From the NCBI GenBank assembly GCA_947463285.1, contig CANHTV010000105.1:1-9815 (forward strand): DNA of 9,815 nucleotides. Direction: 5' to 3'. Below, piece after piece: positions 1-6,056 of the stretch. Made by a program: the position numbers and the translations under genes. Within the stretch, counting starts at the first letter, position 1; each line of letters begins with the position of its first letter. The DNA is from Verrucomicrobiaceae bacterium (GTDB lineage: Bacteria; Verrucomicrobiota; Verrucomicrobiia; Verrucomicrobiales; Verrucomicrobiaceae). The notes under the pieces were generated by a model. That model had not been told where the DNA came from and searched no databases. It saw only the letters and a program-made list of their open reading frames with translations.

Positions 1-1
1 G

Positions 2-772
2 CAATGCAGCGCCATGCCGGAGGATTCGCTGGAGGCCGAGCTTTTTGGCCACACAGGAGGGCAGGGGGGCATTTTTAGTCGTGCTAACGGTGGCACCGTG
101 CATTTGGCTGAAATTCATGTTTTGCCACCCCGCATTCAGGCACAGCTCAACACCTATCTTGACGAATCACAGACTCGCCGCAGCGCCTGGAACAATAGTG
201 GTGGTGATTTTCGTCTCGTAGTAAGCACCACGGTCAGCCTCGAAGAAGCCGCCAAAAAAGGCACTTTCCGAGAAGATCTCTATTATAAACTCTCCGTCGT
301 GCCTCTGAAGATCCCGCCTCTCCGTGAGCGCCGTGAGGACATCAAACCGCTGGTCGATCACTTCCTTAAAGAGTTGGCAGAGCGCACAGACTCCAGAGCC
401 AAAGGCATCGACACCTACGCCTTGGAGTTTCTCGAAAAATACCCATGGCCGGGCAACATCTCAGAACTTCGCAACGCGGTGGAACGCGCCTGCGCCTTTG
501 CTGAAGGTGACCGCGTGCGCCCCTCTGACCTGCCGACGAAAGTCAGCCAGCAGATCGAAGTGCCCACCCCCACCGCCTCCGCTGGCACGACGCAGCTTCC
601 TATCGGTTCGACGTTGGATGATTTCATCCGAGGCCAGGAGCGCCTTTTCATCAACGAGACCCTCAAATACAACAATGGCTCTCGTGAAAAGACCGCCTCC
701 ATGCTCGGCGTCAGTATTGCGACGCTCTATCGCAAGATGGGCCTCAATCAGGAGCGCAAGACCACCGCTTAA
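2..772 (+). CDS. Degenerate NtrC-family (sigma-54 activator-like) regulator, C-terminal part
   Basis: The reading frame is open to the left edge, so the N-terminus (receiver or sensor domain and Walker A) lies outside the window. Residues are numbered from the Met at 14. The AAA+ part (1-175) is recognisable by EAELFGH (8-13 region), FREDLYYKL (85-93), PPLRERREDI (101-110) and PWPGN (144-148). A Fis-type helix-turn-helix follows at about 205-245 (EKTASMLGVSIATLYRKMG). Family members hydrolyse ATP to remodel sigma-54 RNA polymerase through a GAFTGA loop. Here that loop is absent: only about 11 residues separate ELFGH from NGGT, where about 19 are usual. The Walker B Asp-Glu is Ala32-Glu33, the sensor I Asn is Thr73, the second arginine-finger position is Lys92, and the sensor II Arg of GNxREL is Ser150. 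The frame is intact, so this reads as a pseudo-ATPase with a kept DNA-binding domain rather than a decayed gene. It probably binds DNA without activating sigma-54. The family is certain; the altered function is inference. Confidence 0.88.
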   Translation, partial: QCSAMPEDSLEAELFGHTGGQGGIFSRANGGTVHLAEIHVLPPRIQAQLNTYLDESQTRRSAWNNSGGDFRLVVSTTVSLEEAAKKGTFREDLYYKLSVVPLKIPPLRERREDIKPLVDHFLKELAERTDSRAKGIDTYALEFLEKYPWPGNISELRNAVERACAFAEGDRVRPSDLPTKVSQQIEVPTPTASAGTTQLPIGSTLDDFIRGQERLFINETLKYNNGSREKTASMLGVSIATLYRKMGLNQERKTTA

Positions 773-786
773 GCGTAAGTTCAGCT

Positions 787-1386
787 ATGTTTACAGGTCT
801 TGTCGAAGCCACCGGTCATGTCGTTTCACTGGAGCCGCGTGGTCAGAGCGCAAGACTGACCCTCAAGGTCGGACCCATAGCCCAGGAACTGTCTGATGGT
901 GACAGTGTGGCCGTCAATGGCTGCTGCCTCACCGTCACTGAGAAAAATGCAGAAGCTCAGACAGCCTGTTTTGATCTACTCATGCAAACGTTGCGTGTCA
1001 CCAGTTTAGGAGACTTAAAAACCGGTAGTCTGGTCAATCTCGAACGTGCTATGGCTTTGGGGACTCGTTTTGGCGGACATTTAGTACAGGGCCATGTCGA
1101 TGCCACCGTCCGGATTCTTGACTGGAGTCCCCAAGGACAAGATCATCGACTGGAGATCGCACTGCCTGAAGAGCATCGTGGCCTAGTTATTCCAAAAGGT
1201 TCCATCTGTCTCGATGGTATTTCTCTCACCGCTGCCGAGGCCACAGAAACCAGCGTTGTTTGCTGGATTATTCCACACACGCATCAAGTCACGAATCTCC
1301 ACACCAAAAAGATAGGAGATCAGCTCAATGTGGAATTTGACATGCTGGGCAAGTATGTCCGCGAACTCCTGAAAGCTCAGTGTTAG
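787..1386 (+). CDS. ribE: Riboflavin synthase, alpha chain
   Basis: This cytosolic enzyme converts two molecules of 6,7-dimethyl-8-ribityllumazine into riboflavin and a pyrimidinedione, the last step of riboflavin synthesis. At 199 aa it has the usual family length and the two tandem lumazine-binding barrels: residues 1 to about 97, starting with the hallmark MFTGLVE, and about 98-199. The first repeat has VAVNGCCLTVTE (41-52). The junction carries VNLERAM (83-89), GGHLVQGHVD (96-105), and the second repeat has KGSICLDGISLT (137-148), IPHTH (162-166) and a C-terminal LGKYV. The start is fixed by the conserved N-terminus, although no strong ribosome-binding site precedes it. It begins 14 bases after the degenerate regulator and may share its transcript. 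No FMN riboswitch is visible ahead of it, and other rib genes are not in the window. The symbol follows the usual ribE naming; some genomes call it ribC. Confidence 0.95.
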   Translation: MFTGLVEATGHVVSLEPRGQSARLTLKVGPIAQELSDGDSVAVNGCCLTVTEKNAEAQTACFDLLMQTLRVTSLGDLKTGSLVNLERAMALGTRFGGHLVQGHVDATVRILDWSPQGQDHRLEIALPEEHRGLVIPKGSICLDGISLTAAEATETSVVCWIIPHTHQVTNLHTKKIGDQLNVEFDMLGKYVRELLKAQC

Positions 1387-1415
1387 CGTGAGATGCTGTT
1401 ACAAGCATCTCACGC
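1386..1415. terminator. Perfect 11-bp hairpin between convergent genes
   Basis: GCGTGAGATGC (1386-1396) is the exact inverse of GCATCTCACGC (1405-1415), with an 8-base loop. It begins at the last base of the ribE stop codon and lies 25 bases beyond the end of the opposing receptor gene. This is where a shared bidirectional terminator is expected. Neither strand has a clear T-run right after the stem, so it may instead act as a transcript-end stabiliser or depend on another factor. Confidence 0.6.
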
Positions 1416-1440
1416 TGTAAACAAACGTCAGGGACTAGAC

Positions 1441-3312
1441 TTAAAAGCGAATTTTAAAGCCTGCGTAGGCTCCGGTATCAAAGGCTGGGAACCCAGCTAT
1501 TTCTTGGTAGTTGTCACCGAGTAGGTTTTCGATTCGAGCAAACAACTCCAAGGTGCTATTGATGTGCCAGTTTGCCGTTAGACGCACGTTCAAGAAGTCT
1601 TCTAAGTCACCTTGGACGAAGTTGATGTAATCTTCTCGATCCAACACATAGTTGGCGCTGAGGCTCAGCGTGACATCGCGGTGAGGCTGTACTCGCAGGC
1701 TACCTGAGAGGGAGTGACGAGGCCTGCGAACAAGACGCACTTGATTGGTGTCGTCCGTGGCGTCCAGATAGGTGTAGTTCAAGTTGATTCCAAAAGCTTT
1801 GCAGGGAGTCCAATCCAGTCCGGCTTCGATGCCCTGCGTCGTAGCTTCACCCACAGCCTGAGGTAGATACAGAGGAGGCAGATACTGATAGGTATCTTCG
1901 AGATTATTGTGAAACCAAGTGGTGTGCAGGTTTAGTTGATCGCGGAACAAAGGTTGCGTGATACCGATCTCGTAGCCTTGGCTGCGTTCAGGGTTTACCA
2001 AGTTGGGGTCGCCACCAAACACAGAGGTGACATCCTGAGGTGTGGGTGGTGTGAAAGCTGTCCCATAATTGGCATGAAACACAGTATTCAAAACCGCCAG
2101 GCGATAGCTTACGCCAGCCCGCCAAGTCAGCGCATCATCGAAATCTGAGTAGCTATCATAACGCAGGCCGACCAGGAGATTCAGGCCGGGCAAAACCTCG
2201 GCCTGAGTTTGTAAAAACAGCGCCCAGTTCGTCTGTGATTGGTCGATGTCCAGCAGTTGTGCCGTGTCATTAAAACGCTGGATGTTTTGATCCTGAACCC
2301 ACGCACCCGCCGTGATGCTCCAGTTTTCGCTCACCTTGACCACGCTCTGGTACTCTAGGAAGTCGGTGCGCGAGCTGATGCGGTTGTTGGTTTGGAATAG
2401 ATCGGTGTATCCCGTGGCGACCTGGCGAAACTGACTGTGTGAAAAAGTCAGCGATTGCTGCCACTGGTCAGTCGTATCCCAGAGCAGGCGTGGTGAGATG
2501 CTCCAGAACTCTGTTAGCAGATGATTGTCCGGGTCATCTATACTGGTCGTGTTTGGATCACCCACTTCGGCAGTGTAGTAGCGCAAATCGAGATCAAAAC
2601 GCAGGCTTTCGGCGAGTTGGTAGCCGATTTTGCCCGCCGCGTTGCTTTGCGCAAAACGGCTGTTCAGGCGCTGTCCGGCGATGTCTGTGCGGCTGGCTTC
2701 AAAGCCCCAGTCCAGATTTCCTGTGGAACCAAGAGTGCTCAGTCCCTCCCTGAAAGTGCCGTAGCTGCCGGCCTCAAAGAAGGCTGTTGTCTGCGGTTTA
2801 TCCAAGCCTCGTCCACTGCGGGTGATGATGTTGATGACACCGCCCATCGTGCGCCCACCATAAAGGCTGGCTGCGGGGCCGCGAAGGACCTCGACACGCT
2901 CGACGTTGTCCAGCGTCATGGTTTCGAGATTAAATGAGCCTGCGAGATTCGCAGGCATCGGTCTTCCGTCGATGAGTATGGCGGTATCTTTAGTAGCAGT
3001 GCCACGAGTCAGCACCGTTGCGACATTACCAGGGATGCCTGGCGTCACGATGTTCAGCCCAGGGACGGATCGGAGGGCGTCTGGCAGCAGGCGATACTGC
3101 TGCTGCTCGATTTTCTCGCGGTCGATCACGGTGATGCTGCTGGCCGTGCGCCAAGCCTCGGTTTCGGTCTTAGTGGCCGTGATGACCGTGGGTGGCAGTT
3201 CCACCGTTGGTTCGGGTTTGTCGGGATCAGCGGCCTGAATAAAGGCTGTGCTGAAAATAGATAGGCAGACCAACCTTGAATAAGGATGGTAGCTTGATTT
3301 GATGGATGTCAT
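1441..3312 (-). CDS. btuB: TonB-dependent outer-membrane receptor, BtuB-like (corrinoid uptake)
   Basis: This is an outer-membrane active transporter energised by TonB-ExbBD. From the chosen start it has 623 aa, close to E. coli BtuB. The order is: signal peptide at about 1-27 (basic start, LVCLSIFSTAFIQA core), TonB-box-like PTVITATK (41-48), plug domain about 55-167 with LPDALRSVPGLNI, AILIDGRPMP, VERVEVLRGPAASLYG and GGVINIITR, then a 22-strand-type barrel to the C-terminal GFKIRF, which ends in the Phe typical of outer-membrane proteins. The frame extends upstream to an ATG at 3528, but that would place the start inside the riboswitch. The ATG at 3312 gives a proper signal peptide, though no Shine-Dalgarno sequence is visible. 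Substrate assignment to cobalamin or a related corrinoid comes mainly from the B12 riboswitch in its leader, since TonB receptors are hard to tell apart by sequence. It stands alone, with no BtuCDF or cobalamin-synthesis gene beside it. Confidence 0.9.
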   Translation of the reverse strand: MTSIKSSYHPYSRLVCLSIFSTAFIQAADPDKPEPTVELPPTVITATKTETEAWRTASSITVIDREKIEQQQYRLLPDALRSVPGLNIVTPGIPGNVATVLTRGTATKDTAILIDGRPMPANLAGSFNLETMTLDNVERVEVLRGPAASLYGGRTMGGVINIITRSGRGLDKPQTTAFFEAGSYGTFREGLSTLGSTGNLDWGFEASRTDIAGQRLNSRFAQSNAAGKIGYQLAESLRFDLDLRYYTAEVGDPNTTSIDDPDNHLLTEFWSISPRLLWDTTDQWQQSLTFSHSQFRQVATGYTDLFQTNNRISSRTDFLEYQSVVKVSENWSITAGAWVQDQNIQRFNDTAQLLDIDQSQTNWALFLQTQAEVLPGLNLLVGLRYDSYSDFDDALTWRAGVSYRLAVLNTVFHANYGTAFTPPTPQDVTSVFGGDPNLVNPERSQGYEIGITQPLFRDQLNLHTTWFHNNLEDTYQYLPPLYLPQAVGEATTQGIEAGLDWTPCKAFGINLNYTYLDATDDTNQVRLVRRPRHSLSGSLRVQPHRDVTLSLSANYVLDREDYINFVQGDLEDFLNVRLTANWHINSTLELFARIENLLGDNYQEIAGFPAFDTGAYAGFKIRF

Positions 3313-3361
3313 TTGGATGTCTTGCGGTATGGCGGCAAGAACGAGCACACACGCCGTGGTT

Positions 3362-3395
3362 CTTGTTTTTGTGAAAAAACAAGCCCAGCGCAGGC
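3362..3395 (-). promoter_or_regulatory. Possible terminator/antiterminator pair in the receptor leader
   Basis: On the - strand a weak GC hairpin, GCCT/GGGC at 3395-3383, is followed at once by TTGTTTTTT (3382-3374), as in an intrinsic terminator. The same T-run is also the 5' arm of a second hairpin, CTTGTTTTT against AAAAACAAG (3383-3362), so the two structures are mutually exclusive. This arrangement would suit riboswitch control of transcription, but the first stem has only four pairs including a wobble. A third hairpin, CTTCAT/ATGAAG, lies just upstream at 3427-3409. Confidence 0.3.
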
Positions 3396-3431
3396 ATTCG
3401 GTCCCACCCTTCATTGTTGCGATGAAGTGTG

Positions 3432-3461
3432 CCCCATCTGTCTCCACTTGGAGAAATGGGG
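3432..3461 (-). promoter_or_regulatory. Hairpin directly after the riboswitch (possible expression platform)
   Basis: On the - strand CCCCAT (3461-3456) pairs with ATGGGG (3437-3432), and CTCC/GGAG pairs inside it around an AAGT loop. It starts on the base next to the P1 3' strand, so its folding could be coupled to ligand binding. No T-run follows, so it is not by itself a standard intrinsic terminator. Its role is inferred only from position. Confidence 0.5.
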
Positions 3462-3680
3462 GTGAGCATTTGGCAGCGAGATATTCGGACTCCGGGTTTC
3501 TGTGTGTTTGACCACACGCCTTTTTCACTCGCCTTCACCCTTGGTTGCCCTCGGATTGACTTTGCCTGAGGTGCATCGCTGCACTTCACGTTGTGAAATT
3601 GTGACCCGTTACCGCAGCGCGACTGTGGCCGATTTTCACGGCCTTCCCTGCATCTGCTAAATGGCACCAGACCGCTCATC
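3462..3680 (-). promoter_or_regulatory. Cobalamin (adenosylcobalamin-type) riboswitch
   Basis: Read on the - strand, the leader contains the conserved blocks of the B12 aptamer in the right order: GGTGCC (3668-3663), CAGGGAAGGCC (3650-3640), the P5/L5 arm GGCCGTGAAAATCGGCC, ACAGTCGCGC (3626-3617) with GGTAACGGG after it, and a B12-box-like AGTCCGAATATCTCGCTGCC (3491-3472). TGAGC (3678-3674) can pair with GCTCA (3466-3462) as P1 closing the element. Peripheral hairpins are also visible, for example GTGTG/CACAC near 3505-3520. The B12 box differs from the common form but keeps its ends. In this family, bound cobalamin usually switches the downstream uptake gene off. The element lies about 150 bases ahead of the receptor start. 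Class and exact ends are inferred by eye. Confidence 0.88.
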
Positions 3681-3690
3681 ACGGTCTGGA

Positions 3691-3869
3691 TTCGATAAAG
3701 ATAACGTTATTTGGTATAAAAACGCCATGTTGGCCCTTAGCTGGCCTGCTGAGATCATGCAAGACCGATGTTGGCCTGAAGCTCTGCCTTTCTCCATTTG
3801 ACGGCGCAAGTTGGGCGGGCTAGAAACTCGTCCGAACACTTTGATACTTGTTTGGTCTAAGTTGCCCCT
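3691..3869. other. Divergent intergenic region upstream of the riboswitch and the exported protein
   Basis: Together with the leader (3313-3690) this forms a 557-base stretch without a gene. The riboswitch transcript should start near 3690-3700 on the - strand. There TATCTT (3703-3698) is a possible -10, but I find no good -35. The palindrome ATAACGTTAT lies at 3701-3710. A direct repeat ATGTTGGCC occurs at 3727-3735 and 3768-3776, 41 bases apart. No convincing promoter for the + strand gene at 3870 was found. I see no coding sequence or RNA gene here. Confidence 0.4.
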
Positions 3870-4478
3870 ATGCACACCGCACGCCCATTGCTTCTCACGC
3901 TGACTCTCAGCCTCCTTTCCATCGCCGGTACAGCTGTCGCAGGCTCACTGCCTGCTGATCATGCCTGTGGTGACTTGGTTAAAAAATACCTCGCCTCTGT
4001 AGTCAAGCAGGAATGGAAAACAGCGGCCAGCCTTCTCCTGCCAAGCTCCTTGGATCGCAAACAAAAGGAAACCATCGCCATTATCAAGACGGCTCCAACC
4101 ATGAGCGAAGAGGCGCAGATGCTTGAGCGATTTGGTGTCAAAGAAATCCGCGATCTCGAAAAGCTATCTCCTCAGGAGTTTTACATCATGGACCGTGAGG
4201 CTTGGCACAAGCGTATCAATGCCGCAGCCGAAGTGACAAAGCGCAAGCAGGATACCCTTAAAATCGACGTTCTCGGTCTCGTTGAAGAAAAAGAAAAAGG
4301 CTATGTTCACGCTACTGTCCGCACTTCACAGGAAACACTGACAGACCGTATCGAAGAACTCTTCCTCATCTCTTTTGTTAAAGAAGACGGCAAGTGGCTC
4401 ATCTCTCCCGAGATGAAAGACCGCCCAATCATCACCCCGCTTGCTACGAAGGCTGAGGGTGAAGCCAAGGCTAAGTAA
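3870..4478 (+). CDS. Small exported protein of unknown function
   Basis: I do not recognise this 202-aa protein. Residues 1-24 form a clear Sec signal peptide: a basic start, a Leu-rich core (LLLTLTLSLLSIAG) and an AVA cleavage site before GS. The mature part is a charged, mostly helical protein beginning with a conserved-looking DHACGDLVKKYLASVV, then KQEWKTAASLL, and in the second half strands such as KIDVLGLVEEKEKGYVHATVRT and a FVKEDGKWLIS ending. An exposed helix, the phrase about gradual use of residues per turn, and the GKWLIS strand recall NTF2-like or SnoaL-type small domains found in periplasmic proteins, but this is a weak resemblance. It is transcribed away from the receptor gene and ends in its own strong terminator, so it is probably monocistronic. 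The start is the first ATG of the frame and gives the signal peptide directly. Confidence 0.8.
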   Translation: MHTARPLLLTLTLSLLSIAGTAVAGSLPADHACGDLVKKYLASVVKQEWKTAASLLLPSSLDRKQKETIAIIKTAPTMSEEAQMLERFGVKEIRDLEKLSPQEFYIMDREAWHKRINAAAEVTKRKQDTLKIDVLGLVEEKEKGYVHATVRTSQETLTDRIEELFLISFVKEDGKWLISPEMKDRPIITPLATKAEGEAKAK

Positions 4479-4490
4479 TTCCACTTATCA

Positions 4491-4534
4491 AACGGGCAAC
4501 AAGTCATCGATGACTTGTTGCCCGTTTTGCTTTT
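4491..4534 (+). terminator. Rho-independent terminator, perfect 36-base palindrome
   Basis: Bases 4491-4526 are an exact palindrome (AACGGGCAACAAGTCATC and its inverse), which folds into a very long stem of up to about 16 pairs with a small loop. The T-rich tail TTTTGCTTTT follows on the + strand. It lies 12 bases after the stop codon of the exported-protein gene. On the - strand only TTT follows the stem, so + strand termination is favoured. Confidence 0.93.
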
Positions 4535-4667
4535 ACACGGGGCAGGGAAGGCTTTTCAGCAATGCCCCCAACGGATTTAGAAAACCGTGTAGTTTTTTAC
4601 AGAAACCTTTCTTGTTTCAGGCTGCTGCTGTCTTGCAGTCCCTCGATTTCCCGCCACACTCCGCGCC

Positions 4668-6056
4668 GTGACTGTCGTGACTCCCAACCTGATTTCTGCG
4701 CTGCAATCGGCGCTTTCCCCTGATCGTGTGCTGACGCGTGCTGAGGATATTTTACCCTATAGCTTTGACGGCACGGCAGCGCTGAAGGTGCGGCCTGGCG
4801 TGGTGATCTTTCCTCACTCATCCGAGGAGGTGGCCGCCTGTGTGAAGCTGGCGCGTGAGGCAGCGGTGCCGGTGGTGACGCGTGGCTCAGGGACGGGGCT
4901 GAGCGGCGGCAGTGTGCCGATCGAGGGCTGTATCGTGCTCTGCCTGACGCAGATGGATTGCATCTTGGAGGTGGATGAGAAAAACCTGACGCTACGTGCT
5001 CAGTGCGGCGTGATCACAAAGGAGGTGGATGACGCGGCAGGCAAGGTAGGCCTGTTTTACCCGCCGGACCCCGGCAGCATGAAAATCAGCACCATCGGCG
5101 GCAACGTGGCTGAAAACAGCGGCGGTCTGCGCGGCCTGAAATACGGAGTCACGCGTGACTACATCATGGGCCTGACGGTCGTGCTGCCAGATGGCACCCT
5201 GACCACGCTGGGAAACAAATGCGTGAAGGATGTGGCGGGCTACTCCATGAAGGATCTCTTCATTGGCAGTGAAGGTACCTTGGGCATCATTACGGAGGTT
5301 GCCCTGAAGCTGGTGCCGAAGCCAAAGGCTCGCAAAACCATGCTGGCGCTTTATGATTCCATCGAAGCCGCTGCTGAGACGATCAGCGCCATCATCGCAG
5401 CCAAGATCATCCCCTGCACCCTCGAGTTCCTGGACCGTGTAACCGTGCGTTGTGTGGAGGACTTTGCCAAGATCGGCCTGCCGACGGATGTGGAGGCGGT
5501 GGTACTCATGGAGACGGATGGCCACCCTGTTGTTGTCGAGGAAGAGTCCGCCCTCATGATGGATTTGGCGCGTCAAAACGGAGCGCGTGAGGTGCGTGCA
5601 GCAGCGGATGAGGCTGAGGCCACACGTCTCGCCACGGCCCGTCGCAGCGCCTTTTCAGCGCTGGCACGGATGCGACCAACGACCATCCTGGAAGATGTGA
5701 CCATACCGCGCACGGAGCTGGCACACATGGTGAAGTTTATCCGGCAGGTGGCGGAGAAGCACCGCCTGCAAGTGGGCACTTTCGGTCACCTCGGTGATGG
5801 CAATCTGCACCCGACCTTCCTCACCGATGAGCGTGATCATGAGGAGATGCACCGCGTGGAGGAGGCTCTCGAAGACATTGTCAATGAAACCATCCGCCTC
5901 GGCGGCACTGTCACGGGTGAACATGGAGTTGGTTTGGCGAAAAAAGCTTTCGTCAGACGCCAGCTCGGTGAGGCCAGCTATGAACTCATGCGCAGCATCA
6001 AGCGCGCTCTTGATCCCCAGGGCCTGTTGAATCCAGGAAAGATTTTTGATCTGTGA
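4668..6056 (+). CDS. glcD: FAD-linked 2-hydroxyacid dehydrogenase, GlcD family
   Basis: The protein (462 aa) belongs to the family of glycolate oxidase subunit GlcD, D-lactate dehydrogenase and D-2-hydroxyglutarate dehydrogenase. These use FAD to oxidise 2-hydroxyacids to 2-oxoacids. The N-terminal PCMH-type FAD-binding domain (about 38-220) shows PVVTRGSGTGLSGG (68-81), PPDPGS (132-137), IGGNVAENSGGLRGLKYG (143-160) and GSEGTLGIITE (200-210). The C-terminal oxidase domain has GHLGDGNLHP (373-382), GEHGVG (417-422) and the terminal LNPGKIF. Length and motifs are complete for GlcD. No GlcE or GlcF iron-sulphur subunit is next to it, so a glycolate oxidase complex cannot be concluded and the substrate is open. 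The start is GTG; a second GTG at 4677 would shorten it by three residues, and neither has a clear ribosome-binding site. Its stop overlaps the next gene's start. Confidence 0.88.
   Translation: MTVVTPNLISALQSALSPDRVLTRAEDILPYSFDGTAALKVRPGVVIFPHSSEEVAACVKLAREAAVPVVTRGSGTGLSGGSVPIEGCIVLCLTQMDCILEVDEKNLTLRAQCGVITKEVDDAAGKVGLFYPPDPGSMKISTIGGNVAENSGGLRGLKYGVTRDYIMGLTVVLPDGTLTTLGNKCVKDVAGYSMKDLFIGSEGTLGIITEVALKLVPKPKARKTMLALYDSIEAAAETISAIIAAKIIPCTLEFLDRVTVRCVEDFAKIGLPTDVEAVVLMETDGHPVVVEEESALMMDLARQNGAREVRAAADEAEATRLATARRSAFSALARMRPTTILEDVTIPRTELAHMVKFIRQVAEKHRLQVGTFGHLGDGNLHPTFLTDERDHEEMHRVEEALEDIVNETIRLGGTVTGEHGVGLAKKAFVRRQLGEASYELMRSIKRALDPQGLLNPGKIFDL

Noticed and set aside
773..786. Possible FMN riboswitch ahead of ribE
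   Set aside because: Only 14 bases separate the two genes, and no conserved FMN aptamer blocks were seen in the preceding coding sequence.
324..896. 190-codon + strand frame over the regulator and ribE
   Set aside because: It is a shifted frame of two genes with clear family motifs, and its translation is Ser-, Pro- and Arg-rich as typical of shadows.
3313..3528. N-terminal extension of the TonB receptor to ATG 3528
   Set aside because: The extra 72 residues would be encoded by the riboswitch aptamer and its downstream hairpins, and they bury the signal peptide. The start at 3312 is more consistent.
3657..3875. 72-codon open frame on the - strand across the divergent region
   Set aside because: It overlaps the 5' part of the riboswitch and the start of the exported-protein gene, and shows no recognisable protein features.
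4992..5576. 194-codon open frame on the - strand
   Set aside because: It is antisense to the GlcD gene, whose motifs span the same stretch. The translation is His- and Gln-rich and resembles no protein family.
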